From contig CCNA01000022.1 of the NCBI GenBank assembly GCA_000824805.1, forward strand, positions 1 to 64,000: a stretch of 64,000 nucleotides of DNA, given 5' to 3'. Source of the DNA: Mesorhizobium sp. SOD10. Its GTDB lineage: Bacteria > Pseudomonadota > Alphaproteobacteria > Rhizobiales > Rhizobiaceae. Each line of letters starts with the position of its first letter. Within the stretch, counting starts at the first letter, position 1. Shown here piece after piece: positions 44,207 to 52,143 of the stretch. The notes under the pieces were generated by a model that made no database searches, had not been told where the DNA came from, and saw nothing but the letters and a program-made list of their open reading frames with translations. The position numbers were made by a program, and so were the translations under genes.

Positions 44207-44605
44207 TTAAGATCCGGGAGTCCAGGCGTCGTAGTCGCCGGTCACCTGCGGGCGATGCTGGTTGGTCAGGATCGAGCCCTTCGGACGATAGGCCGACGGC
44301 GTTCCGGTCGGATTCGCCTGATGCGGCTTCTGCCATTCGCGCGGCTTGTAGTTTTCGCTGGTGGGAGCGGTGTCGACCCGGTGATGGATCCAGCCATGCC
44401 AGCCGGGCGGGATCTTCGAAGCTTCCGAATAGTCGCGATAGATGACCCAGCGGCGCGTGCGGCCTTCCGAATCGACCCCGCCCTCGTAATAGACGTTGCC
44501 TGCTTCGTCCTCGCCCACCCTCTTGCCGAAGCGCCAGGTGTGGAAGCGGGTGCCGAGCGTCTGGCTGTTCCACCAGGTGAAAAACTGCAGCAGGAAAGTT
44601 TTCAT
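44207..44605 (-). CDS. NDUFA12-family NADH:ubiquinone oxidoreductase subunit
   Basis: A 132-residue homologue of the mitochondrial complex I accessory subunit NDUFA12 (B17.2). Landmarks: FFTWWNSQTLGTRFHTWRFG, GNVYYEGG-type strand (VYYEGGVDSEGRTRRWVIY), and PPGWHGWIHHRVDTAPTSE. In alphaproteobacteria this protein is part of the complex I peripheral arm. The C-terminal YRPKGSILTNQHRPQVTGDYDAW is also conserved. It precedes the DUF2155 gene on the same strand, as in many relatives. Confidence 0.93.
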   Translation of the reverse strand: MKTFLLQFFTWWNSQTLGTRFHTWRFGKRVGEDEAGNVYYEGGVDSEGRTRRWVIYRDYSEASKIPPGWHGWIHHRVDTAPTSENYKPREWQKPHQANPTGTPSAYRPKGSILTNQHRPQVTGDYDAWTPGS

Positions 44606-44803
44606 CCAGATCCTCGCGGCGGCAGCGGCTCCTGCCTTTCCCCTGCTTATGGCGTCACGTCACCGCGAAGGCAAGGGCTTGCCATACGCCGAACGCAAAT
44701 GCTTCGTGCGCTAAATCGATGCAGTTGTCCTGCCGGTGGCAACGCGGCTTGCCAAGCGTGGCCTGTCTTTCTAAAGCTCGGCCCGCCCCGTTTCGGGCGC
44801 GCC

Positions 44804-44852
44804 CAGACCCGGATGATTTCAGGTCGAATCGACCTGAAATCATCCGGGTCTG
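44804..44852. repeat. Perfect 24-bp inverted repeat
   Basis: Arms 44804-44827 and 44829-44852 are perfect inverted copies around a single A. The whole is one uninterrupted palindrome beginning cagacccggatg. It lies between the NDUFA12 gene and panB. Confidence 0.95.
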
Positions 44853-44863
44853 AATCAAAGAGA

Positions 44864-44916
44864 TAGAGCATGATGTCGTCCGAAAACCGCTACACACTTT
44901 TCGGCATCATGCTCTA
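44864..44916. repeat. Rhizobial palindromic repeat tagagcatgatg...catcatgctcta
   Basis: Perfect 12-bp ends (44864-44875, 44905-44916) enclose an inner ccgaaaa...ttttcgg stem. The form recalls short palindromic repeats common in rhizobial intergenic regions. Its last base is followed directly by the panB ribosome-binding site. Confidence 0.85.
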
Positions 44917-44928
44917 GGGAGGTGACGA

Positions 44929-45768
44929 TTGACCCGGGATCCGTCCTCCGACAGCCGGATCAGCGCCGAAGACATTCGCCGCCGCAAGGGCGGCGTGCCG
45001 ATCGTCTGCCTCACCGCCTATACCTATCCCGTCGCCCGCCTGCTCGATCCACATGTCGACCTGCTCCTGGTCGGGGACAGCGTCGCCATGGTCCTGCACG
45101 GCCATGCCACCACGCTCGGCGCCTCGCTGGAGATGATGATCGCACACGGCCAGGCCGTGATGCGCGGCTCGGCCAAGGCCTGCGTAGTAGTCGACATGCC
45201 GGCGGGCAGCTACGAGGCCTCGCCGGCGCAGGCCGTGGCGGCGGCGAAGCGCATTGTCGAGGAAACGGGCTGCCAGGCCGTGAAGCTCGAAGGCGGCGTC
45301 GACATGGCTTCCCAAATCGCGGCGATCGTCGCCGAAGGGATACCGGTCATGGGCCATATCGGCCTGCAGCCGCAATCGGTCGAGAAGGACGGCGGCTACA
45401 AGATCAAGGGCCGGACGGAGGACAACATCGCTGCCCTGTTCAGCGATGCCGAAGCGGTGGAAGAAGCCGGCGCTTTTGCGGTCGTCATCGAGGGCACGAT
45501 GGAGCCCGTGGCCGCGAAGCTGACCCATCACATTTCCATACCGACCGTTGGCATCGGCGCCAGCGCCGAATGCGACGGCCAGATCCTGGTGATCGACGAC
45601 ATGGTCGGCATGACCGTCGACCGTGTGCCGAAATTCGTCAAGGAATACGCCAACTTGCGCGGTGCGATAACGGATGCGGCGGCACGCTACGCCGCCGAGG
45701 TGCGCAGCCGCGCATTCCCCGGTCCCGACCACGTTTTCACGGCGGCCTCCGGCAAGGACAAGACATGA
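44929..45768 (+). CDS. panB: 3-Methyl-2-oxobutanoate hydroxymethyltransferase
   Basis: The first committed enzyme of pantothenate synthesis. It transfers a hydroxymethyl from methylene-THF to alpha-ketoisovalerate. A 279-residue TIM barrel with VCLTAYTYPVARLLD, DLLLVGDSVAMVLHGH, VVDMPAGSYEASP, VKLEGGVDM, and PVMGHIGLQPQSV. The start is a TTG with GGGAGGTGA 3 nt upstream; no ATG lies before the conserved core. The ribosome-binding site abuts a palindromic repeat. Its stop overlaps the panC start (ATGA). Confidence 0.95.
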   Translation: MTRDPSSDSRISAEDIRRRKGGVPIVCLTAYTYPVARLLDPHVDLLLVGDSVAMVLHGHATTLGASLEMMIAHGQAVMRGSAKACVVVDMPAGSYEASPAQAVAAAKRIVEETGCQAVKLEGGVDMASQIAAIVAEGIPVMGHIGLQPQSVEKDGGYKIKGRTEDNIAALFSDAEAVEEAGAFAVVIEGTMEPVAAKLTHHISIPTVGIGASAECDGQILVIDDMVGMTVDRVPKFVKEYANLRGAITDAAARYAAEVRSRAFPGPDHVFTAASGKDKT

Positions 45769-46616
45769 ACGCGCCAATCGTCGTCGACAGCGTCGCCGCC
45801 CTTCGGGCGCAGGTCCGGGACTGGCGGCAGGCCGGCCTTAAGGTCGCCATGGTGCCGACGATGGGGGCGCTGCATGACGGCCATATCTCGCTGGTCAGGA
45901 TCGCGCTCGAACGGGCCGAGCGGTGCGTCGTCTCGATCTTCGTCAATCCGACGCAATTCGCGCCGACGGAAGATCTCGACAAGTACCCGCGCCAGCTAGC
46001 GCGCGATCTCGACCGGTTGCGGGATGCAGGCGCGCATCTCGCCTTCACGCCGGACGTGAGCGAAATGTACCCCTCTGGCTTCACCACCAAGATCTCGGTC
46101 GGCGGCCCCTCCCGCGGCCTGGAAACAGACTTCAGGCCGAGCTTCTTCGACGGCGTTGCGACCGTAGTGGCCAAGCTCTTTCTGCAGGCGGCGCCCGATT
46201 GCGCCGTGTTCGGCGAAAAGGACTACCAGCAGCTCTGCGTCGTCAGGCAGCTCTGCCGCGATCTCGACTTGCCGGTCGAGATTATCGGCGCGCCGACCGT
46301 GCGCGATGCGCACGGCCTCGCCATGTCGTCGCGCAATGCCTATCTCGGCGCGACAGAGCTCGAGATCGCGCGCAAGCTCAATTTGGTCCTGCGCCGCACG
46401 GCGGCGGCGCTTTCAGCCGGCGCGGATGAGGCCGCCGCCACCGAAGATGCCGCAAAGGTGCTGGTCTCGGCAGGCTTCCAAAAGGTCGACTATGTCGCCG
46501 CCCGCGCGAGCGTCACGCTCGAACCCTGGCAGCGGGGCCGAGACGGCCGCCTGCTCGCGGCGGCATGGCTCGGCACAACCCGGCTGATCGACAATGTGGA
46601 AATTCCCTCCGCCTGA
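45765..46616 (+). CDS. panC: Pantoate--beta-alanine ligase
   Basis: Pantothenate synthetase, 283 residues. It joins pantoate and beta-alanine using ATP through a pantoyl adenylate. Rossmann-like motifs: MVPTMGALHDGHISLVR (HxGH-type), VVSIFVNPTQFAPTEDLDKYPR, FGEKDYQQLCVVRQL, and LAMSSRNAYL. All active-site segments are intact. ATG overlaps the panB stop by 4 nt, giving translational coupling. Confidence 0.96.
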   Translation: MNAPIVVDSVAALRAQVRDWRQAGLKVAMVPTMGALHDGHISLVRIALERAERCVVSIFVNPTQFAPTEDLDKYPRQLARDLDRLRDAGAHLAFTPDVSEMYPSGFTTKISVGGPSRGLETDFRPSFFDGVATVVAKLFLQAAPDCAVFGEKDYQQLCVVRQLCRDLDLPVEIIGAPTVRDAHGLAMSSRNAYLGATELEIARKLNLVLRRTAAALSAGADEAAATEDAAKVLVSAGFQKVDYVAARASVTLEPWQRGRDGRLLAAAWLGTTRLIDNVEIPSA

Positions 46617-46918
46617 GCGATCCTTGCCGATCGGCGGCTGTGCATCGGTGCAACCGCGCCGCCGCTGCGCTCGGCCTGATCGCGCGACGTCTACTCTTCC
46701 GACGGCATATGGAGATACTGATAGGTCACGCCGCCAAAAGTCTCATCCGACACTTCGGTCGGCATCAGTTCCGGCAGGCTCGGCATGGCAATCCCCCATT
46801 TACTGGCGACGCCTCTGCCTTAGTGGAGGGCCCGACGCGGGCGACGAGCAGCCTTGATCGCGCGGATCGGCGCGATCAAATCAAAACCGCGTGATGAATG
46901 GCCGTGCTCGCCGCCAAT
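46617..46918. other. Gap between panC and GNAT gene
   Basis: A 302-nt gap. It holds one possible tiny frame (next entry) and a perfect 10-bp hairpin ttgatcgcgc / gcgcgatcaa (46854-46879) near the end of the convergent GNAT gene. The hairpin lacks a T tract. Nothing else was recognised. Confidence 0.5.
46691..46786 (-). CDS. Possible 31-residue protein
   Basis: A short frame MPSLPELMPTEVSDETFGG... ending MPSEE. It is acidic and proline-containing, with a purine-rich ggggga tract about 8 nt before the ATG. Composition and the suitable ribosome-binding site make it a candidate small protein or the remnant of a longer gene. No homology can be claimed. Confidence 0.3.
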   Translation of the reverse strand: MPSLPELMPTEVSDETFGGVTYQYLHMPSEE

Positions 46919-47407
46919 CTAGCGGATCCGCTTCTCCATGATGAGGGCGGGCAATCCCGAATTGCCGCCGCAATCGGCGGTCCTGCCTGCCCGGCGGAAC
47001 CCATTCGCCTCGTAGAAGGCGATCGCCGCGGCATTTGCTTCCTCGACTTCGAGGCGCAGCGTGTCCATCTCCGGAAAACTGGCTTCGACTTCGTCGAGCA
47101 GGGACTGGCCAATCCCCTGCCGCTGGCAGGTCGGATGCACATAAAGCTGGTTCAAAAGGACGATCTTCGGGTCGGTGGTGGCGGCGGCGAACGCCATGCC
47201 GCCGAGCCGCTTGCCGTCGTCAGCCACCAGGAACTCGGAATTCGGGCGGGTCAGCCGCGCCCTGAGGGAGGCGATCGAATGCCAGTCGTCGGTGATCGCC
47301 GCAACCCGCTCGGCGCCATAGATGGCGTCGTAAGTGGCATGCCAAGTCTCGACCAGCAACGCACGGACGGCTGCGAGATCACGTTCGCTCGCCGTCCGCA
47401 CGAACAT
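46919..47407 (-). CDS. GNAT-family N-acetyltransferase
   Basis: A 162-residue acetyltransferase with the usual order: N-terminal VRTASERDLAAVRALLVETW, beta-strand pair SEFLVADDGKRLGGMAFAAA, and the acetyl-CoA loop LYVHPTCQRQGIGQSLLDEVE, then a C-terminal ANAAAIAFYEANGFRRAGR. The substrate cannot be read. It starts 2 nt beyond the gatB stop on the same strand and is probably translated from the gatB transcript. Confidence 0.9.
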   Translation of the reverse strand: MFVRTASERDLAAVRALLVETWHATYDAIYGAERVAAITDDWHSIASLRARLTRPNSEFLVADDGKRLGGMAFAAATTDPKIVLLNQLYVHPTCQRQGIGQSLLDEVEASFPEMDTLRLEVEEANAAAIAFYEANGFRRAGRTADCGGNSGLPALIMEKRIR

Positions 47408-47409
47408 CG

Positions 47410-48912
47410 CTAGCCCTCGATGCCGAGCTTTGCCTTGACGAGGTCGTTTACCGCCTGCGGGTTGGCCTTGCCGCCTGTCGCCTTCATCACCTGACCGACG
47501 AACCAGCCGGCCATGGTCGGCTTGGCGCGCGCCTGCTCGGCCTTGTCGGGATTGGCGGCGATGACCTCGTCGACGGCCTTCTCGATGGCGCCGGTGTCCG
47601 TGACCTGCTTCATGCCTCGGCTCTCGACGAGTTCACGCGGATCTCCGCCCTCACTCCAGACGATCTCGAACAGGTCCTTGGCAATCTTTCCGGAAATGGT
47701 GCCTTCCTTGATCAGGTCGATGACGGCTCCAAGCTGCTCCGGCGAAAGCGGAGCATCTTCAATGTCTTTTCCGGCTTTGTTCAAGGCGCCCAGCAGATCG
47801 TTGATGACCCAGTTGGCCGCGAGCTTGCCGTCGCGGCCGGAGGCCACCTTCTCGAAATAGTCGGCGATCGGCTTTTCCGAGACCAACACCGAAGCGTCAT
47901 AGGCCGACAGGCCCAGCGACGAGATCAGCCGTGCTTTCTTGTCGTCGGGCAGTTCCGGCAGGTCCTTGGCGAGCGCGTCGACATAGGCCTTGTCGAATTC
48001 CAGCGGCAGAAGGTCCGGATCGGGGAAATAGCGATAGTCATGCGCCTCTTCCTTGGAGCGCAACGAACGCGTCTCACCCTTCGCCGGGTCGAACAGCCGC
48101 GTCTCCTGATCGATCTTGCCGCCATCCTCTAGGATGGCGATCTGACGGCGCGCCTCGGATTCTATGGCCTGGCCGATGAAGCGGATCGAGTTGACGTTCT
48201 TGATCTCGCAGCGGGTGCCGAAGGGACCTCCGGGACGGCGCACCGAGACGTTGACGTCGGCGCGCAGCGAGCCCTCGTCCATATTGCCGTCGCAGGTGCC
48301 GAGATAGCGCATGATCGAGCGCAGCTTGGTGACATAGGCCTTGGCCTCGTCGGCCGAGCGGATATCGGGCTTGGAGACGATCTCCATCAGCGCCACGCCG
48401 GAACGGTTGAGGTCGACATAGGACATGGTCGGGTGCTGGTCGTGCATCGACTTGCCGGCATCCTGTTCCAGATGCAGGCGCTCGATGCCGACCTCGATAT
48501 CCTCGAACTCGCCCTGGCGGTCGGGCCCAACGGAGACGATTACCTTACCCTCGCCGACGATCGGCTGCTTGTATTGCGAAATCTGGTAGCCCTGCGGCAA
48601 GTCCGGATAGAAGTAGTTCTTCCGATCGAAGACCGACTTGTGGTTGATCGCGGCCTTCAGCCCAAGCCCGGTACGGATCGCCTGCTTGACGCATTCCTCG
48701 TTGATGACCGGCAGCATGCCGGGCATCGCCGCATCGACCAGGCTGACATTGGCATTGGGCGCGGCGCCGAACGAGGTCGAGGCGCCGGAAAAGAGTTTTG
48801 CTTCCGAGACCACTTGCGCATGCACTTCGAGCCCGATGATGATCTCCCAGTCGCCGGTGGCGCCGGGGATCAGACGTTTTGCGTCGGGGGTACGGGTGTC
48901 GATGATGCTCAT
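47410..48912 (-). CDS. gatB: Aspartyl/glutamyl-tRNA amidotransferase subunit B
   Basis: GatB, 500 residues. It transamidates Glu-tRNA-Gln and Asp-tRNA-Asn as part of GatCAB. Motifs: WEIIIGLEVHAQVVSEAKLFSG, the NYFYPDLPQGYQISQY metal/tRNA region, DLNRSGVALMEIVSKPD, and the C-terminal YqeY-like tail domain (NPDKAEQARAKPTMAGWFVGQVMKATGGKANP). The MSIIDTRTPD start at 48912 is preferred over a frame that continues 55 codons upstream, although the Shine-Dalgarno is weak. GNAT follows. Confidence 0.96.
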   Translation of the reverse strand: MSIIDTRTPDAKRLIPGATGDWEIIIGLEVHAQVVSEAKLFSGASTSFGAAPNANVSLVDAAMPGMLPVINEECVKQAIRTGLGLKAAINHKSVFDRKNYFYPDLPQGYQISQYKQPIVGEGKVIVSVGPDRQGEFEDIEVGIERLHLEQDAGKSMHDQHPTMSYVDLNRSGVALMEIVSKPDIRSADEAKAYVTKLRSIMRYLGTCDGNMDEGSLRADVNVSVRRPGGPFGTRCEIKNVNSIRFIGQAIESEARRQIAILEDGGKIDQETRLFDPAKGETRSLRSKEEAHDYRYFPDPDLLPLEFDKAYVDALAKDLPELPDDKKARLISSLGLSAYDASVLVSEKPIADYFEKVASGRDGKLAANWVINDLLGALNKAGKDIEDAPLSPEQLGAVIDLIKEGTISGKIAKDLFEIVWSEGGDPRELVESRGMKQVTDTGAIEKAVDEVIAANPDKAEQARAKPTMAGWFVGQVMKATGGKANPQAVNDLVKAKLGIEG

Positions 48913-49194
48913 GGAGGCCTGCGGACTTAGAATTCTCGGAATTGCATTAATGCACATATCGCTGCGCAACTTCGCTAGTGCAAACAGCCCGTCGAGACAA
49001 GCGCAAAGCCCACACGCTGGCCTTTTCCGCCACGTTCGCCTATAGGACACCCATCCCAATGGAGAGTGGATGTCCACTTACGCTCAGTCCCGGTGAAGCC
49101 CTGACCTCCTGAGCGAGGCAGGGCAGAAAAACCTGAAACCCGTGCCGCGACGTGTCGCGGCGGCGGCTTTGTTGTTTTTCCCGGGAATTCTCCA

Positions 49195-49452
49195 ATGGAC
49201 ATATCGCGCAACGAACAGCGCATCCTGCACCTGCTCGCGCAGGGCGGGCGTATCGAAATCGAAAAGAACGAGAGCAGGAAGATCGCCTCGGTCCAGTGCC
49301 TGACCCGTGACGGCTGGCGTTATCCGGGCTTCGACCTGGAGCTCTTTCGGAAGCTGAGGCGCAAGAAAGCAGTTTCGTCGATGAATGGCGGCCCTTACCG
49401 CATCACCCGACGCGGGCTCCAACTCGTCCGCGCCGAGCTCGACAACCAATAA
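49195..49452 (+). CDS. YjhX-family (UPF0386) protein
   Basis: An 85-residue protein. The hallmark is a winged-helix-like fold with MDISRNEQRILHLLAQGGRI, CLTRDGWRYPGFDLELFRKL and GGPYRITRRGLQLVRAELD. E. coli YjhX is the toxin of the proposed YjhX/YjhQ pair, but no YjhQ-like antitoxin gene is directly beside it here, unless the GNAT gene 1.8 kb away plays that part (YjhQ is a GNAT). A leader hairpin (ccgcgac / gtcgcgg) lies upstream and a terminator directly after. Confidence 0.88.
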   Translation: MDISRNEQRILHLLAQGGRIEIEKNESRKIASVQCLTRDGWRYPGFDLELFRKLRRKKAVSSMNGGPYRITRRGLQLVRAELDNQ

Positions 49453-49458
49453 AGCAGG

Positions 49459-49485
49459 CCGCCGGCTGGAAACAGCCGGCGGTTT
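49459..49485 (+). terminator. Rho-independent terminator after YjhX gene
   Basis: Perfect 10-bp stem ccgccggctg / cagccggcgg with a GAAA tetraloop and short T run, 7 nt after the stop. Confidence 0.85.
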
Positions 49486-49501
49486 CCCCGCCCCCGCCTG
49501 C

Positions 49502-49933
49502 TCAGGCGGTGGCGATGTAGGCCCTGATCTCCTCGGCCTCGCGCTCGACCTCCTCGATGCGGCGCTTGACCACGTCGCCGATGGAGACGATGCCGTCGAG
49601 CAAGCCGTTTTTCTCCACCGGCAGATGACGGAAGCGGCCTCTCGTCATGATCTCCATGACCTCGTTGACCGTGTGATTTTCGTTGCACATCTTGACCTTC
49701 GGGGTCATCGCCGAACGCACGGGGATTTCTAGCGCGGCGGCGCCCTCCTTGGCCACGACCCTGACGATATCGCGCTCCGAGAGAATGCCGACGATCTTTC
49801 GGTCGCCATTGGTGATGACGAGCGCGCCGATCCTGTGCTCGGCCAGCATGCGAATGGCCTCGCTGAGTTTCTCATTGGGCCCGAGCGTGAATACGTCATG
49901 GCCCTTGCTTTCAAGAATTGCCTTAACCGTCAT
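49502..49933 (-). CDS. CBS-domain-pair protein
   Basis: A 143-residue protein made of two CBS repeats. The first has LSEAIRMLAEHRIGALVITNGDRKIVGILSERDIVRVV, the second VNEVMEIMTRGRFRHLPVEKNGLLDGIVSIGDVVKRRI, with a short acidic helix at the end (EEVEREAEEIRAYI). CBS pairs bind adenosyl nucleotides and regulate other enzymes. No partner is obvious. The ATG at 49933 has GGAGG 5 nt upstream. Confidence 0.92.
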   Translation of the reverse strand: MTVKAILESKGHDVFTLGPNEKLSEAIRMLAEHRIGALVITNGDRKIVGILSERDIVRVVAKEGAAALEIPVRSAMTPKVKMCNENHTVNEVMEIMTRGRFRHLPVEKNGLLDGIVSIGDVVKRRIEEVEREAEEIRAYIATA

Positions 49934-50064
49934 GGCGTCCTCCACAGCCTTTGACGCCGGCTCCCGCCCTGACCGGCTTTCAGCCCCGGCGCCCTCTGGA
50001 AGACACTGGGTGCTCAGGCAACATCGTGCGCCGTGATTGGTTGCATTTCAAGTGCGCCTAAGGA

Positions 50065-50169
50065 CTAGTGCGTTTCCCCGTTTCACGGAAACGGCGAAAC
50101 GCCCTGTCTATCTGTTTTTACGCAATTCCGGACGGAAAACCGCTCACACTTTTCCTGGAATTGCTCTAG
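50065..50169. repeat. Palindromic intergenic element, two hairpins
   Basis: The first hairpin is gcgtttc / gaaacgc with inner ccgtttc / gaaacgg (50070-50102). The second is gcaattcc / ggaattgc with inner ggaaaa / ttttcc (50122-50164). Both ends carry ctag. The right end includes the stop codon of the rhomboid gene. Confidence 0.88.
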
Positions 50170-50903
50170 GCGGCAACCTGCGGACGGTCGAAGAAACGCA
50201 GCCCGAAAAAGCCGGCGACGAAGCCGCCTATATGCGCCTCCCAAGCGATCTGGCCTTCTATCCCCGGCGCGAAGCCGAGCAGGCCCGTGGCGAGATTTAT
50301 GACCATCCAGACCCCCAGAAAGGTCATGACGCCGCGCGAGCGCAACACCGCCGCGATCGGCAAGGGCTCGCCGGCGAAGGCCGCCCTGCCTGACGAACGG
50401 TCGACGCGAAAGCCATAGCGCGCCGCCGCCCCCATCATGCCGGAGATCGCGCCCGACGCACCGACCAGCGGCACCTCGCCAAGTGGATGCAGCGCCCAGA
50501 AGAGCGCTACCGAAGCGAGGCTCGTTGCAGCGAAGAACAAGGCGAAGCGCAGCGTGCCAAATCGATTGGCCAAAGGCGAACCAAAAGCGGCAAGCCAGAT
50601 CATGTTGATCAACAGATGCGCCACGCCGCCATGCAGGAAGGCATAGGTAAAGGGACTCGAAAAAGCATAGAAATCAAGGTCGTATCGGCCGGAATAGCGA
50701 ATGGGGACGAAGGCCGCGCGGACGAGCAGGGCAAAATCCTGGTCGTCGGTCAACAGATAGACACGCACCAGGTGGACGGCCACGCAGATGCCGATCACCG
50801 CCAATACCGCAGGCGGCAGGTTGAACACGGGTTCGCGGCGCGGCGGGTCGGAAGCCTCGTCCGGCAACGGTTCGTTTTCAGTGGGGCTTACGGGCTCGCT
50901 CAT
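50166..50903 (-). CDS. Rhomboid-family intramembrane serine protease
   Basis: A 245-residue membrane protease with six or more helices. The catalytic serine is Ser150 in GASG (LVGASGAISGMMGAA) and the catalytic histidine is His224 in AHIGGFVAGFFG. The conserved HGGVAHLLINMIWLAAFG loop (residues 91-108) provides the oxyanion-side residues. A polar N-terminal tail of about 28 residues is cytosolic. Substrates are unknown. The TAG stop is formed in the palindromic repeat. Confidence 0.93.
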   Translation of the reverse strand: MSEPVSPTENEPLPDEASDPPRREPVFNLPPAVLAVIGICVAVHLVRVYLLTDDQDFALLVRAAFVPIRYSGRYDLDFYAFSSPFTYAFLHGGVAHLLINMIWLAAFGSPLANRFGTLRFALFFAATSLASVALFWALHPLGEVPLVGASGAISGMMGAAARYGFRVDRSSGRAAFAGEPLPIAAVLRSRGVMTFLGVWMVINLATGLLGFAPGIEGQIAWEAHIGGFVAGFFGLRFFDRPQVAA

Positions 50904-51039
50904 GCACCCTTGCAGGATCGGGACTCGAGGGGTTCGACGAGCATGTAGATCACGCCCTTTCGAATCACAAACGGCTATTCGCCACAGCCGGCGCGCGCAG
51001 AAAAAGAGGCGAATCAGAACAGCAGCGAATCAAAAAGAA

Positions 51040-51066
51040 GGCCGTCCAGGGTTTCCCTGAACGGCC
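51040..51066 (-). terminator. Minus-strand terminator without an obvious gene
   Basis: Stem ggccgtccaggg / ccctgaacggcc (one mismatch) with a 3-nt loop. On the minus strand it is followed by TTCTTTTTG. No protein gene precedes it on that strand. Confidence 0.7.
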
Positions 51067-51187
51067 GGTCGAGTCCCCCTGCTCCCCATAAACCCGTGAC
51101 TGAAGTGCTGCCGATCGTTGCGAGACGACCGTTTTGGAGTGGTTTTGGTGTGCCACAGACCTCAGTGGCGCGCAATGTAAACCACTT

Positions 51188-51226
51188 GTTAACCTTAACG
51201 ACCCCGAGGCGTGAACAAACGTTAAC
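51188..51226 (+). promoter_or_regulatory. GTTAAC-rich candidate CtrA-like sites
   Basis: GTTAACC-TTAAC (51188-51199) and GTTAACG (51221-51226) lie about 100-140 nt upstream of the PAS_5 gene. A further GTTAACC at 52065-52071 lies upstream of the PilZ gene. These resemble half-sites of the cell-cycle regulator CtrA, but spacing differs from the best TTAA-N7-TTAA form. Confidence 0.3.
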
Positions 51227-51326
51227 GATACTGGCACGCATCCTGCTCCGCACCGCATGAAGGTCATCGGAGGGCGCCCTGTCTGTTCGCCGATGGAACA
51301 CCAAAAGACAGATTGTGCGGAGCGGA

Positions 51327-51971
51327 ATGGACATGAAAGAAAAAGGATCGATCGCGCTGTTCCAATATTGGAACCGGCTGCGTGATGGCCGCCTCGCCCC
51401 GAAGCGATCGGAGGTGGAGCCGGCCGACATCAAGTCGCTTCTGGCCGACACCTTCATCCTCGAGCGCGACACGCGCGGCGAAGCGGTGTTCCGGCTCGCG
51501 GGCACAAGGCTCTGCGCCTATTATGGCCGGGAGCTCAAGGGCTTCTCCTTCCCTTCGCTCTGGCGCGAGAAGGACCAGCGACTGATGTCGCGGCTTATGC
51601 AAGGCGTTTTCGATCAGAAGTCGGTCCTGCTCATGACCTATGAGGGGTTCAGCCGCAACGGCCGCTCCAACAAATTCGAGCTCCTGTCGCTGCCGCTGGA
51701 TGGAGGCGCCGAGAACCCGCGCTGCCTCGGCATCATCAGCACCGCCGACAAGCCCTTCTGGCTTGGCGCCGATCCGATCGCCGACGCGCTCATCGATACG
51801 ATCCGGGTGATAGATCCCGACAGGGAGCCGATGTTCCTGAAGAACCGTCCGGCGATCGACGTCCCCTCGCTCGTTCCGGCCGAATTCGATCCTCCGGAGA
51901 CCATTTCGGCGCTCGGTCGCGTGCGCCGCATCCGCCATCTCGTCGTGCTTGACGGCGGGCGCCACGAGTGA
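51327..51971 (+). CDS. PAS_5-domain protein
   Basis: A 214-residue soluble protein. The body matches the PAS_5 (PF07310) alphaproteobacterial family: ALFQYWNRLRDGRLAPKRSEVEPADIK, AVFRLAGTRLCAYYGRELKG, and RSNKFELLSLPL. A C-terminal tail (RHLVVLDGG) ends it. Relatives such as MopJ of Caulobacter act in cell-cycle and stationary-phase signalling; that role is not proven here. The ATG at 51327 has GGAGCGGA just before it. Confidence 0.85.
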   Translation: MDMKEKGSIALFQYWNRLRDGRLAPKRSEVEPADIKSLLADTFILERDTRGEAVFRLAGTRLCAYYGRELKGFSFPSLWREKDQRLMSRLMQGVFDQKSVLLMTYEGFSRNGRSNKFELLSLPLDGGAENPRCLGIISTADKPFWLGADPIADALIDTIRVIDPDREPMFLKNRPAIDVPSLVPAEFDPPETISALGRVRRIRHLVVLDGGRHE

Positions 51972-52143
51972 ACCTGGCCGCGCGGGATTGCTCTTCCCTC
52001 GCGGTTAGTTTTCCGCGTCCGCATGCCTCCAGACCCGGGCTTTTGCGGGCGATTTTTTCCGTTTGTTAACCTGCCTTGCTGTAGCTTTTTTGGGCGAAAT
52101 TCCCCGCATCGTCGCGCGGAATGCCAACGGGGTGTAGGCAGTC

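Larger units (their letters stand above)
50904..51326. other. Gap with hairpin, C-rich and GTTAAC sequences
   Basis: A 423-nt stretch without a convincing gene. It holds a hairpin (51040-51066) that is a good minus-strand terminator, a C-rich stretch just beside it, and a cluster of GTTAAC-type sequences (51188-51226) upstream of the PAS_5 gene. A minus-strand small RNA ending at the hairpin is possible. Confidence 0.5.
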
